Shown piece by piece: positions 26,522-35,461 of a stretch of DNA of 64,000 bases. Both the position numbers and the translations under genes were made by a program. A model generated the notes under the pieces. The model ran no database searches and was not told the origin of the DNA. It saw only the letters and a list, made by a program, of their open reading frames with translations. The DNA comes from Sphingomonas sp. Y57. Its GTDB lineage: Bacteria; Pseudomonadota; Alphaproteobacteria; Sphingomonadales; Sphingomonadaceae. Position 1 is the first letter of the stretch, and each line of letters begins with the position of its first letter. The DNA lies in NCBI RefSeq assembly GCF_001015195.1, contig NZ_LDES01000033.1, forward strand, positions 44,085 to 108,084, in the 5' to 3' direction.

Positions 26522-28084
26522 ATGAAGCAGTGGATCGCCCGATTATCGGTTCCGGTTGCGGCGATCATGCTGTGTGTCCTGATCGCGAAGGTCAACCGTC
26601 CAGAAGAGGGCAATTCGCTCGCCACCCCGGCCCAGGCGGCGACACAGGCCGCGCCGGTGCCGCACAGGCCCACGGCCTTCGGCCTCAATCTCAGCTATCC
26701 GGCCTATTGGAGCAATGAGCGCGCCTTCATGAATCTGGCGGCCGGCGGCATATGGCAGGCTCCGCACAACGGCTGGAAGGAATTCGACCCCGCCCGGATC
26801 GACCAGGAGAGCACCATCCGCTCGCTGGCGCCCGGGGAGATCGCCGCGATGGCCCTCGTCAGGCCCGCCGCGGCTTACCGGAGCGACGTCGCGGTCAGAT
26901 GCGTCTATGACGGCAAGGGGGTGCTCGGCGGCATCGGGGTCAAGAACGGTCAAGCCTCACCGGGGCGCTTCGATTTCACATGGCCGGCCGGGACCAAGGC
27001 GCTGATCCGCCTCGATATGACCGATCCCGCCGATCCGGTACGCCACATCGATTGCCGCGAGGCCGGCGCCGATCGCAAGGCCGTGTTCGATCGCGCCTTC
27101 GTCGACGGCCTGCGGCCTTACAAGGCGATCCGCTATCTCGACTGGCAGGCTGCGAACGGCAATGTCGCGGGGAACTGGGCGCAGCGCACCCTGCCGACCT
27201 CCACCATCCAGGGTGGTCCGCACGGAGTCGCCGTCGAATATCTCGTCCTGCTCGCTAACGAGGCCGGGGTCGATCCCTGGTTCGTGATGCCGTGGAACAC
27301 CGACGACAAATCGATGGAGCGGTTCGCCACCTATGTCCGCGACCATCTCGATCCCGGCCGGACCGCCTATGTCGAGATCGGCAACGAGATCTGGAACATG
27401 AGCTTTCCGGCTGCGCGGCAGGCGCTGGCGGAGGGCGAGCGCGCCAAGCTAGGCAGCAACCGCGACGAGGCGCGCATGCGCCGCTACGCGCAGAAGGTCA
27501 CTCAGTCCTTCAGGATCTGGGAGAAGGTCTTCGCCGGTCAGATGCCCCGCATCGTCCGGATATTGTCGGGCCAGAACGCCTGGCCGGAGCTGATGACGAT
27601 CGCGCTGGATTACCAGGATACCGCGTCGCATCTCGATGCCATCGCGATGGCGCCCTATTTCGGGCAGGCCTTGCTGCTAGAACCGTCTGCCGACACGAGC
27701 GACCTGGGGCCGCTGTTCACCAGGCTCGACGGAATGATTCAGGAGACATTCGTTCCGGCGCTCAGGGCCAAGCAGATGGCCGATGCGCGCGGCCTGCGTT
27801 TCCTGGGCTATGAGGGCGGCCAGCACATCACCTATTCGGGCAAGGACGCGACCCTCATCCCGCGCCTCAACCGCGACCCGCGGATGGCCGACAGCTATCG
27901 CAAATATCTCGATGCCTGGGATCGGCAGTTCGGCGACATGCTGATGCTGCTCGCCTCGAGCGGTGCGGCGGGAAGCAATGCGGCCTTCGGCATGACCGAA
28001 TATAGCGGACAGCCGCTCAGCGAGACTCCCAAGCGCCGGGCCGTGCTTGAGGCGATCGAACGGGTGAAGCGCCAGAAGGAATAA
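26522..28084 (+). CDS. Exported glycoside-hydrolase-like (clan A TIM-barrel) protein
   Basis: The 520-residue protein has an N-terminal signal or anchor (MKQWIARLSVPVAAIMLCVLIAK) and an Ala/Pro linker. A barrel follows, with YVEIGNEIWNMSFP (Glu near 289 as the acid/base of GNE) and RFLGYEGGQHITYSG (Glu near 431 as the nucleophile position at strand 7). This spacing is that of clan GH-A enzymes, but no specific GH family is assigned. In the polysaccharide island it may trim or modify the exported polymer. It is divergent from the GT-B gene and convergent with the GT2 gene 9 bp downstream. Confidence 0.7.
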   Translation: MKQWIARLSVPVAAIMLCVLIAKVNRPEEGNSLATPAQAATQAAPVPHRPTAFGLNLSYPAYWSNERAFMNLAAGGIWQAPHNGWKEFDPARIDQESTIRSLAPGEIAAMALVRPAAAYRSDVAVRCVYDGKGVLGGIGVKNGQASPGRFDFTWPAGTKALIRLDMTDPADPVRHIDCREAGADRKAVFDRAFVDGLRPYKAIRYLDWQAANGNVAGNWAQRTLPTSTIQGGPHGVAVEYLVLLANEAGVDPWFVMPWNTDDKSMERFATYVRDHLDPGRTAYVEIGNEIWNMSFPAARQALAEGERAKLGSNRDEARMRRYAQKVTQSFRIWEKVFAGQMPRIVRILSGQNAWPELMTIALDYQDTASHLDAIAMAPYFGQALLLEPSADTSDLGPLFTRLDGMIQETFVPALRAKQMADARGLRFLGYEGGQHITYSGKDATLIPRLNRDPRMADSYRKYLDAWDRQFGDMLMLLASSGAAGSNAAFGMTEYSGQPLSETPKRRAVLEAIERVKRQKE

Positions 28085-28093
28085 GCAAGCCGC

Positions 28094-29236
28094 TCAGTCC
28101 CGCCCGGTCCTGATCCAGCGCCGCTCCGGTCGCAGGGCGGCTGCGGCGTAGAGCGGCAGCTTCCACAGCACATAGACCGGGATCAGCAGCAGCCGGAGCG
28201 CCGAAAGCTGATCGCGCCCGAAGCGCCACCAGCAGAGCAGCAGCAGGGCGCCTGTCGTGCCCAACAGCGCCGCCAGCAACACGAAGGGGGCGGAGGCGCC
28301 CAGCAGGGCGAGAAGTGCCAGCACCGCGCCGTCGACGATGACCAGCAGGGCGAGCGGCGGCACCAGCAGGTGCAGGCCGAGCCAGGCGAGCGGCCAGCGC
28401 CCGGCCGCGATCAGCGAAGGTATGGCGGTGCGTGCGCTACGGAGGAAGCCCTGTTCCCATCGTGTCCGCTGGGCACGGGTCGCTCCGGGCCGGGCAGGGT
28501 CCGACCAGGTTGTGACCTGTGGCAGGAAAGTCGGAGAATAGCCCTGCCGAGCCAGCGCGACGCCGATCGTCAGGTCCTCGGCGAGGTCGTCGGTCGCGAG
28601 CGGCGCGGCGGTGAAGGCGGCCCAGGGAAAGGCCATGCCCGATCCGGTCAGCAGAGCCGGGGCGCCGAGCTGCGCGAGCCCGCGTTGCCGGACGAGGTTG
28701 CGAATAAGGAAGGCGAAGCCGGACAGGGCCACCAGCGTCCCCCGATCGGGAGCGGGCCGCATCAGATAGGCCGACTGGACAGGGCAGCCACGGGCATGAG
28801 CGGCGGCCGCGAGCCTGGCGATGCCGTCGCCAGCGACCGCGCAGTCGGCATCGACCACGACGACGATATCGGGCGGGTCGGCGGCCAGGTGGTCGCGCGC
28901 AAAGGCGAGGGCGAAGCCTTTGCCTCGCTGGCGCGGCTCCGCGCGCACGATCGTCTCGGCTCCGGCCGCCCGCGCGCGGTCGGGGGTGTCGTCGGTGCAA
29001 TTGTCGGCGACGACGAGCAGCCGGGCCTCGGACGGTGCGGCGGCGCGCGCGGCGGTGACGGCGGCGGCGATCGCGGCCGCCTCGTCATGGGCCGGGATGA
29101 CGACCGCGACGCGGGGGGCGTCGCGTGGGGCGGGCGGCGGGCGGAGCGGTGCTTGCGCGGCCGCCAGCTCGATCGCCAGCACCAGCGTCGCGACCGCCGG
29201 CACCGCCACGAGCAGCCAGGCCGCGAGGTCGATCAC
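28094..29236 (-). CDS. Glycosyltransferase family 2, membrane-bound
   Basis: The 380-residue protein has an N-terminal helix (AAWLLVAVPAVATLVLAIELAAA), then a GT-A domain (VAVVIPAHDEAAAIAAAV, DIVVVVDADCAV for the DxD-like metal site, AEDLTIGVALARQGY, and QRTRWEQGF as the processive QxxRW motif), and C-terminal membrane segments. QxxRW enzymes include cellulose- and hyaluronan-synthase-like processive transferases. The start is a GTG at 29236 that overlaps the TGA of the upstream GT2 gene (GTGA), showing coupling. Confidence 0.87.
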   Translation of the reverse strand: MIDLAAWLLVAVPAVATLVLAIELAAAQAPLRPPPAPRDAPRVAVVIPAHDEAAAIAAAVTAARAAAPSEARLLVVADNCTDDTPDRARAAGAETIVRAEPRQRGKGFALAFARDHLAADPPDIVVVVDADCAVAGDGIARLAAAAHARGCPVQSAYLMRPAPDRGTLVALSGFAFLIRNLVRQRGLAQLGAPALLTGSGMAFPWAAFTAAPLATDDLAEDLTIGVALARQGYSPTFLPQVTTWSDPARPGATRAQRTRWEQGFLRSARTAIPSLIAAGRWPLAWLGLHLLVPPLALLVIVDGAVLALLALLGASAPFVLLAALLGTTGALLLLCWWRFGRDQLSALRLLLIPVYVLWKLPLYAAAALRPERRWIRTGRD

Positions 29237-30240
29237 GACGTTCCTCCGCGCCGCTGGGCACAATGGTGGCGCAGCAGGCCGACCATCTCGGCATATTTGC
29301 CGATCGTCAGGAACAGCGACAGCGCGAAGGCGCGCAACGGCCCATGGCGGCCGCTTTCGCGCGCCGTCACGCGAACGGTCTGGAGAGCGACCATCAGCAG
29401 CGCCGCGAGCGGCAGCAGCAGCCAGCAGCGATCGATCGCGATTGCCAGCGCCAGCCCGATGATCGCCGCCAGAGGGATGGCACCGGCCCAGAACAGGATG
29501 CGGGCGCGGCTGCGCGCATAGCCGGGCGCCGCGGTCGGGTGCAACGCCGCCAGCGCGGCGAAGCCCCGGCCCGCGCGAATCGTGCGCCGCCACCACGGGC
29601 CGAAGCCGTCGATCCCCGAATCGTGCGTGCCCATCGGCACGGCCAGCGACAGGATGCGCCAGCCCTGCGCGCGCATGCGCAGCGCATAATCCGGATCCTC
29701 GCCCGCGATCATCTCCGTCCGATAGGGGCCGGTGTCGCGCAGCGCCGCGGCGCGGGCGAGGAGATTGCCGCCGAAAGTATCGGCCGGACCGTGGGCGACG
29801 GCCCATTCGAGGTCGCATAGCCAGCGATAGATCGATCCGTCGGCATCTTCTTCGCGCAGCCGCCCGAACACCGCGCCGAGCGCCGGATCGGCGTCGAGCG
29901 CGGCCTTGCCCGCCGCCAGCCAGCCCGGATCGAGCCGGGTGTCGCCGTCGAGCAGCTGGACATGGAGGACGGCCGGGTCGGCGAGCAGCCGCTCGATCCC
30001 GGCATTGCGTCCGCGCGCTGCCGAAAAGCCGCCGGCCGCGTCAAGCTCGATCACCTCGGCGCCCGCCGCCCGCGCGCGATCGGCGCTGCCGTCGCTCGAT
30101 CCCGAATCCACATAGACGGTCCGCAGGCCCTGCACCGATCGCAGGCAGCGATCGAGCCGGTCGCCTTCGTTGCGGCCGATCACGACGACGGCGACGCCGG
30201 GCAAGGCGAGATCGGGCACTGCGATATCGGGAAAGGCCAT
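29233..30240 (-). CDS. Glycosyltransferase family 2
   Basis: The 335-residue protein has a GT-A start (VAVVVIGRNEGDRLDRCLRSV), VYVDSGSSDGSADRARAAGAEVIEL, LLDGDTRLDPGWLAAG (DxD-like) and EMIAGEDPDYALRMRAQGWRI, followed by C-terminal hydrophobic segments (ILFWAGAIPLAAIIGLALAIAI, LLPLAALLMVALQTV). It transfers one sugar from a nucleotide donor; specificity unknown. It diverges from the TPR lipoprotein gene across 90 bp and is translationally coupled to the next GT2 gene. Confidence 0.87.
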   Translation of the reverse strand: MAFPDIAVPDLALPGVAVVVIGRNEGDRLDRCLRSVQGLRTVYVDSGSSDGSADRARAAGAEVIELDAAGGFSAARGRNAGIERLLADPAVLHVQLLDGDTRLDPGWLAAGKAALDADPALGAVFGRLREEDADGSIYRWLCDLEWAVAHGPADTFGGNLLARAAALRDTGPYRTEMIAGEDPDYALRMRAQGWRILSLAVPMGTHDSGIDGFGPWWRRTIRAGRGFAALAALHPTAAPGYARSRARILFWAGAIPLAAIIGLALAIAIDRCWLLLPLAALLMVALQTVRVTARESGRHGPLRAFALSLFLTIGKYAEMVGLLRHHCAQRRGGTS

Positions 30241-30330
30241 GTTTTACACTTTGCCCTATTGATCGCGCGACCCCGATGGGTTCTGGCTCCACCAGCCCGT
30301 CATCGGGCGGAAAGGGACGGCTGGCAAGAG

Positions 30331-31923
30331 ATGGCTTCGGGGTGGGCACGCTTCGTCGCGGCGGCTGCGCTGCTGATGCTGGTCGCCTGCGGCTCGGCCG
30401 AGGAGAAGGCGTCGAAGGCCGCGGCCCGCTACGACGTCTATTATGCCCGCCGCGACTTCTATTCCGCGCGGGTCGAGATCAAGCGCGCGCTGGCGGCGCA
30501 GGACGATATCCCCGAATATTGGGCGCGGCTGGCGCGGGTCGAGCTGGCGACGGGGCGTTTGCTCGAAGCCTATGAGGCCTATGCCAGGCTCGTGGAGCTC
30601 GACCCGAACGATGCCGAGGCGATCCAGGCGATGGCCGAGCTGTCCTATTCGGGGGGATCCTATGACGATGCCGAGCGGCTGGCCGATCAGATGCTGGAGA
30701 AGCAGCCGCGGTCGCTGCGCATGCTGCTCGTCAAGGGATCGGTCGCGGCGGCCCGGCATGACCTGCCCGCCGCCCGCGCTATCGCCGACAGGATGCTGGG
30801 GATCGACCCGGCCAATGAGGGCGGCAAGATATTGCGCGCCCGCGTCCTGACCCTTGAAGGTGACCGGGACGGTGCGATCGCCGAATTGGAGAAGGCGATC
30901 GCGATCGACGGCGAATCGGTCCCCAAGCTAATGGCCGTGCTTGATCTCTATGCCACGAAGGATGATTTCCCCCGCGCGGCGCGAACCTTCGCCCGGCTGT
31001 TCGCCCTGCAGCCGGACAATGCCGACCTTCGCTTCGAATATGCCCGGCTGCTCTATGAGCATGGCCGGCCCGACCGCGCGCGCGAGATGCTCGCGCGGCT
31101 GCTGCGTGCCCATCGCGGAGATGCGGCGATCCAGCAGCGGATCGTCGACCTGTGGAACGAGGTTGGCAGTGATCGGATCGATGTGGACGGCGCCCGGCGC
31201 TTCGTCGACCGGACCGGCGACCGGGCGATGAAGATAGCGCTCGGGCATCTGTTGCTCGATCAGCACCGCTATGCCGAGGCGGAAGCGGTGCTGCGGCCTT
31301 TCGTCGACGGCAAGGATATCACCGCCGCGGGGGTCGAAGCCGATGTCCTTTATGCCGGCGCATTGTCCGGACTGGGCCGGGGCGAGGAGGCGAGGGCTCT
31401 GGTCGACCGCATCCTGCGCTTCGATGAAGGCAATCCCCGCGCGCTGCTGATGCGGGTGCAGGTGGCGACGGCCGCGGGCGATCTCGCCGGCGCGCTGCGT
31501 GATGCGCAGCTCCTTGTCAGCGACAATCCGCGCATGGCCGAGGGCCGTGCCGCGCTTGCCGACATCTACGTCCGCCGGGGCGAGGCAGTGCTCGCCGATG
31601 GTGCCTATGCCGGCGCGATGAAGGAGCTGTCCGACGATGGCGACATGCTCCAGGCCTATGTTGACCATCTGCTGCGGACCCGGCGCGGGCCGATGGCGCT
31701 TGATATCGCCCGCCGCTTCACCCGCGAGAATCCGCGGTCGCGCGACGGCTGGCGAATCCGCGGGGAGTTGTGCCTCTCGCTCGGCGACGCCCCCTGCGTC
31801 GAAGAGGTGATGGCGGGTCTGGAACAGGTGCCGGGCGGGCTGAAGCTGCGCCGGATGCTCGAAGGTCGCCGCGCCGCTGGGCAAGCCGCCTCCACTTGTG
31901 GCAGGACGGGCGCGGGATGCTGA
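30331..31923 (+). CDS. TPR-repeat lipoprotein (PrsT/EpsF-like helper of the polysaccharide-exosortase locus)
   Basis: The 530-residue protein begins with a lipoprotein signal (MASGWARFVAAAALLMLVACGSA, lipobox LVAC with Cys20). About a dozen tetratricopeptide-like helical pairs follow (for example RVELATGRLLEAYEAYARLVELDPNDAEAIQAMAELSYSGGSYDDAERLADQ). TPR lipoproteins are regular members of PEP-CTERM/exopolysaccharide loci, where they are thought to scaffold the export machine. Its last bases overlap the start of the priming transferase by 7 nt. Confidence 0.85.
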   Translation: MASGWARFVAAAALLMLVACGSAEEKASKAAARYDVYYARRDFYSARVEIKRALAAQDDIPEYWARLARVELATGRLLEAYEAYARLVELDPNDAEAIQAMAELSYSGGSYDDAERLADQMLEKQPRSLRMLLVKGSVAAARHDLPAARAIADRMLGIDPANEGGKILRARVLTLEGDRDGAIAELEKAIAIDGESVPKLMAVLDLYATKDDFPRAARTFARLFALQPDNADLRFEYARLLYEHGRPDRAREMLARLLRAHRGDAAIQQRIVDLWNEVGSDRIDVDGARRFVDRTGDRAMKIALGHLLLDQHRYAEAEAVLRPFVDGKDITAAGVEADVLYAGALSGLGRGEEARALVDRILRFDEGNPRALLMRVQVATAAGDLAGALRDAQLLVSDNPRMAEGRAALADIYVRRGEAVLADGAYAGAMKELSDDGDMLQAYVDHLLRTRRGPMALDIARRFTRENPRSRDGWRIRGELCLSLGDAPCVEEVMAGLEQVPGGLKLRRMLEGRRAAGQAASTCGRTGAGC

Positions 31924-33383
31924 AGATAAGCGAGGGGCAGGCGCCGCCGACGGAACTCCGGTCGCGCAAATACCGCTTCACCTCCAACGTGATCGCGACG
32001 ATCATCCTGGGGGTCGACCTGCTGTGCCTGGTGCTCGGCTCGCTGCTGGCGCCGCTCGCCTATGAACTGATCCTCGGCCCGCGCTATTTCATCGAGCAGC
32101 ACGTCAACGTCGCGGTGCTGGTCGGGGTAAATTTCTTCCTGATCCGCCTGTCGCGGAACAGCTATGCACATCCGATGGGGCGTGGCGGCGACAGCGACCA
32201 GGCGGTGGCGTTCGAATTCCTCCTCGCAGCCCTTCTCGTGTTCGCGACGATCTGGCAGCTCGGGCAGGCCAAGCCCTTCTCGTCGGGTCTCGCGCTCTGT
32301 TATCTGGGGCTCACCGCCGCGCTGCTCTTCGTCAGCCGCTTCGTCGTTCGCAAGCTGGTCTGGTATCTTGTGCAGGCTGGCCATATCGGCCAGCGCATCG
32401 CCATCTATGGGGCCGACCAGGCCAGTTCGGAGCGGGTGCTGCGGCTGCTCGAACTCGAACGATTGCCCTATATCACCGTGGTTGGCATCGCCGACGACCG
32501 GACCTCGCGGATCGAACGCGACGAGCCCTGGCCGGTGCCCTTCATCGGATCGCTCGACGCACTGGTCTATCGCATAGCGCAGGGCGACATCGACATGGTG
32601 ATCATCGCGCTGCCGATGATCAGCCAGGCCCGGCTCGACCAGATCACCGATGCGGTGCAGCGCGTGTCGGTCGACATCTGCCTGATGCCGCGAGAGGCGC
32701 TCGACCTGTCCCAGCAATATTCGATGCGCTTCATCGGATCGCTGCCGCTGTTCGCGCTGTGGCAGCGGCCGATGCGTGACTTCAACCGCATCCTCAAGGC
32801 GATCGAGGACCGGTCGGTGGCGATCCTCGGGCTGATCCTCTTCTCTCCGCTGATGCTGCTGACCGCGATCGCGATCAAGCTCACCAGCCGAGGGCCGGTG
32901 CTGTTCCGCCAGGAACGGTTCGGGTTCAACAACGTGAAGATCAGCGTGCTGAAATTCCGGTCGATGTATGTGGACCGGCAGGACGAGAGCGGTGCCGAGC
33001 GTACCGTGCGCGGCGACAGCCGGGTGACGCCCGTCGGCCGCATCATCCGCCGCCTGTCGATCGACGAGCTGCCACAGCTGTTCAACGTCGTGACCGGTGA
33101 GATGTCGATCGTCGGTCCCCGCGCGCATGCCACGCGGATGAAGGTCGGCGACGATTATTATTTCGAGGCGGTGCGCGGCTATGCCGCACGGCACCGGGTC
33201 AAGCCCGGCATCACCGGCCTGGCGCAGGTCCGGGGCCTGCGGGGCGAGATCGCGACGGTCGAACGTGCCAAGCGGCGGGTCGAATATGACATGTACTATA
33301 TCGAGAACTGGTCGCTGATGCTCGATCTCCGGATCATCCTGGAGACGGGGTGGCGCCTGATCTGGGATAGGAACGTATATTAG
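31917..33383 (+). CDS. Exopolysaccharide priming polyprenyl glycosylphosphotransferase (WbaP/ExoY type)
   Basis: The 488-residue protein has four to five N-terminal membrane helices and a CoA-binding-like nucleotide domain (IAIYGADQASSERVLRLL). The C-terminal bacterial sugar transferase domain has RSVAILGLILFSPLMLLTAIAIKLTSRGPVLFRQERFGFNN, VLKFRSMYVDRQDESGAE, RRLSIDELPQLFNVVTGEMSIVGPRAHA and RHRVKPGITGLAQVRGLRGE. It transfers a sugar-1-phosphate to undecaprenyl phosphate, the committed first step of repeat-unit assembly. The ATG at 31917 overlaps the TPR gene, showing coupling. Confidence 0.93.
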   Translation: MLKISEGQAPPTELRSRKYRFTSNVIATIILGVDLLCLVLGSLLAPLAYELILGPRYFIEQHVNVAVLVGVNFFLIRLSRNSYAHPMGRGGDSDQAVAFEFLLAALLVFATIWQLGQAKPFSSGLALCYLGLTAALLFVSRFVVRKLVWYLVQAGHIGQRIAIYGADQASSERVLRLLELERLPYITVVGIADDRTSRIERDEPWPVPFIGSLDALVYRIAQGDIDMVIIALPMISQARLDQITDAVQRVSVDICLMPREALDLSQQYSMRFIGSLPLFALWQRPMRDFNRILKAIEDRSVAILGLILFSPLMLLTAIAIKLTSRGPVLFRQERFGFNNVKISVLKFRSMYVDRQDESGAERTVRGDSRVTPVGRIIRRLSIDELPQLFNVVTGEMSIVGPRAHATRMKVGDDYYFEAVRGYAARHRVKPGITGLAQVRGLRGEIATVERAKRRVEYDMYYIENWSLMLDLRIILETGWRLIWDRNVY

Positions 33384-33402
33384 GGAGAAGCAAGGTTCTC
33401 CC
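33383..33402. terminator. Hairpin after priming transferase
   Basis: GGGAGAA and TTCTCCC pair around GCAAGG, immediately after the stop. A second 7-bp stem (GGGGGGC/GCCCCCC) lies at 33441-33458 before the convergent epsD-like stop. Neither has a clear T-run, so termination is only likely. Confidence 0.4.
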
Positions 33403-33463
33403 CTCGCCATTTCCCGCTTCCGCAGGGGGAGGCGGTGAAGGGGGGGCTGGCGCCCCCCGACCG

Positions 33464-34369
33464 TCACTTCTTCTTTTCTTCCTGCTTCGCCTGGCTGGCC
33501 TTGATCGCCGATTTGTCGGGCTCGTAGCCTGGCTGGTACTGGATCTCGGCACTCGAGCGGGCTCGGGCGACCTGGGCCTTGCTCTCGGCGACCAGCTCCT
33601 TGCGGCGGACCATCTCGGCAGCGGCCTGGCGCGCGATCGGCGTCGGCGTCGGCGTTGCGTCGCGGCCGACGATGACGCTGGCGACATATTGGCCGTTCGA
33701 CGGCAGCACGAAGGGCTCGCCCGGCGGAAGCTGGTTGATCACCTTGACCAGTGCAGGATCGAGACGGCCGGTGTCGATCACGCCCTTGCCGCGCGACATG
33801 CCGAGGCCGAGCTTCTGGATGCCCGCCGCCAGGGCTTCGAGCGTATGCGCGTCGCGCAGCGTCAGCAGCTGCTTGGGGTCCTTCGGCGCGGCGAACTGGA
33901 TCTGGTCGAGCAGCAGCCGCTGGCGCCCCGCGAACTGAGTCGGGTTGTCGGCGATATATTGGGTGATGTCGCGATCGTCGGGCATCGGCACCGTCGACGC
34001 GATCTTCTGGCCCAGCATGGTCACGAGGAGATTCTCCTCGAGCCGGCGCTGCTGGGTGACGAACTCGGGAGTCTTGTCGAGACCCTGCTCGCGCGCCTTC
34101 TGGACGATCAGCTTCCGGTCGATCAGCCGCTGCAGCACCTGCTTGCGGAGCTTGTCGCGGTCGACCGAATCCGGAACGCGCGTGCCTTGCAGCTCGGCAT
34201 TGAGTTCCTGCAGCGAGATCTCCTCGCCATTGACGATGGCCAATATCTGACCCTTCGGCTCCTTGTGGCAGCCGGAAACCAGCAGGGCCGCGACCATCGC
34301 GCCGCCCAAAAGTGCAGCTTTTACCTTCACTTCCAATTCCCCCGACGCCTGTGGAACACCGATCGTCAT
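33464..34369 (-). CDS. EpsD-family peptidyl-prolyl isomerase-like lipoprotein
   Basis: The 301-residue protein has a lipobox (AALLVSGCHKEP, Cys near 34) and a SurA_N-like first half (AIVNGEEISLQELNAELQG, KLRKQVLQRLIDRKLIVQKAREQGL). A parvulin-like region follows (LLDQIQFAAPKDPKQLLTLRDAHTLEALAAGIQKLGLGMSRGKGVIDTGRLDPALVKVINQLPPGEPFVLPSNGQY) that looks degenerate for catalysis. The C-terminus is Lys-rich. EpsD family proteins belong to exosortase-linked exopolysaccharide loci. Together with the TPR lipoprotein it probably serves export or outer-membrane assembly. Confidence 0.85.
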   Translation of the reverse strand: MTIGVPQASGELEVKVKAALLGGAMVAALLVSGCHKEPKGQILAIVNGEEISLQELNAELQGTRVPDSVDRDKLRKQVLQRLIDRKLIVQKAREQGLDKTPEFVTQQRRLEENLLVTMLGQKIASTVPMPDDRDITQYIADNPTQFAGRQRLLLDQIQFAAPKDPKQLLTLRDAHTLEALAAGIQKLGLGMSRGKGVIDTGRLDPALVKVINQLPPGEPFVLPSNGQYVASVIVGRDATPTPTPIARQAAAEMVRRKELVAESKAQVARARSSAEIQYQPGYEPDKSAIKASQAKQEEKKK

Positions 34370-34440
34370 TACCGTGCTACATGATTGCCAGCCCCGGCGA
34401 CAAGCCTGTATGGCTCGTCGACCGCGGGAGGGCCGTATAG

Positions 34441-34710
34441 TTGGAAACAGTTTACGATTGGGTCACCGTCGCGATCTTCGCCGGACTGGTGGTGCTTTTC
34501 CTGCAGCGATCGACCGGCGATGAGCCTCCGCGGGACTCGATGCTGCACTATCTCATGGCGTCGGCCGGCTGCGCGGTGGCCAATTATTTCGGCAACAAGG
34601 CGGTCGCCGGTGGCGGCATCGTCTATCACCTCATTGCCGTCGCGGTGATCCTGGGTACGCTCGCTTTCGTCCATGTCGTGCTGCGACCGCTCGACAAGCC
34701 GCGGGGCTAG
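34441..34710 (+). CDS. Small membrane protein, probable exosortase (XrtV-type) accessory protein
   Basis: The 89-residue protein starts at TTG 34441 (METVYDWVTVAIFAGLVVLFLQRS) and has two further hydrophobic stretches (MLHYLMASAGCAVANYFG, GGIVYHLIAVAVILGTLAFVHVVL). I recall small proteins of this kind next to sphingomonad exosortase V genes; without a search this is family memory plus context. It lies between EpsD-like and EpsI-like genes and converges with the latter 7 bp downstream. Function unknown, likely inner-membrane. Confidence 0.65.
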   Translation: METVYDWVTVAIFAGLVVLFLQRSTGDEPPRDSMLHYLMASAGCAVANYFGNKAVAGGGIVYHLIAVAVILGTLAFVHVVLRPLDKPRG

Positions 34711-34717
34711 GCAGGGG

Positions 34718-35461
34718 TCAGCGTTTCGGCTGGCTGGACAGGATCTGGTCCTTCAAGCCGGGCGCGCCCGCCTCGCCCAGCACCAGCCGCCGCGCGGTGG
34801 GTGAGAGAGAGGCGAAGAAGGGTTCGAGGAAGCGCCTGAGCGTCAGGATCGCCGTCTTGTCGTCGGGCGCGGCGGTCGAGAAGCGGATCAGCATGCCGTC
34901 GGGCACCCGGCCCTTGAGATTCTCCTTCGCCACCGCCCAATGCTGTTGCCACCATTCGGTGGGGAAATCGTTGCCGATCCGCGTCCAGTAGATGAGCTGC
35001 TCGTGACGGCTGACGCTGCGCGCGGCGAGATAATGTCCCGGTACCTCGACGCCGCCGCCCGCGTCGAGCGCGATCAGGCGTTCATGCTCGATCGCATAGC
35101 CCGCGGCCGGATAGCAGACCTCCGGCCGGTGGACCTGCAGCATGCCGTCCTGGATGCCGTTATAGGCGATCAGGAACATGACCGGCAGCTGGGTGGGCGA
35201 GGCGTAATAGCGTGTAATGATGGCGTTATAGAGCCGGTCGCTCATCTGATCCGGCGGCGGGAGCACGAGGCCGCTGCTCGTCTGATATTCCCAATCGCCG
35301 ATCTTCCAGGGGAAGAGCGGGTTGAGCTTCGCTTCCTTGATCATGCGGAAGGGGATGTCGGGTCGGCGTGCATTGGCGACGATGCCGGCGCCGGTCAGCA
35401 GCCCGCCCGCAATCATCGCGCGACGCGACAGCAGGCGGCGATCGTTGGTCGTGTCGCTCAT
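34718..35461 (-). CDS. EpsI-family exosortase-associated protein
   Basis: The 247-residue protein has a Tat-like N-terminus (RRLLSRRAMIAGGLLTGAGI) followed by an EpsI domain with FPWKIGDWEYQ, NAIITRYYASPTQLPVMFLIAYNGIQDGMLQVHRPEVCYPAAGY and the periplasmic tail. EpsI proteins always accompany exosortases and are sometimes fused to them; their exact chemistry is unproven. The start overlaps the exosortase stop by 4 nt (ATGA, 35458-35461), so the two are made together. Confidence 0.88.
   Translation of the reverse strand: MSDTTNDRRLLSRRAMIAGGLLTGAGIVANARRPDIPFRMIKEAKLNPLFPWKIGDWEYQTSSGLVLPPPDQMSDRLYNAIITRYYASPTQLPVMFLIAYNGIQDGMLQVHRPEVCYPAAGYAIEHERLIALDAGGGVEVPGHYLAARSVSRHEQLIYWTRIGNDFPTEWWQQHWAVAKENLKGRVPDGMLIRFSTAAPDDKTAILTLRRFLEPFFASLSPTARRLVLGEAGAPGLKDQILSSQPKR

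Noticed and set aside
31656-33467. Minus-strand 603-codon frame opposite the priming transferase
   Set aside because: Shadow frame; the plus strand holds the full sugar-transferase motifs.
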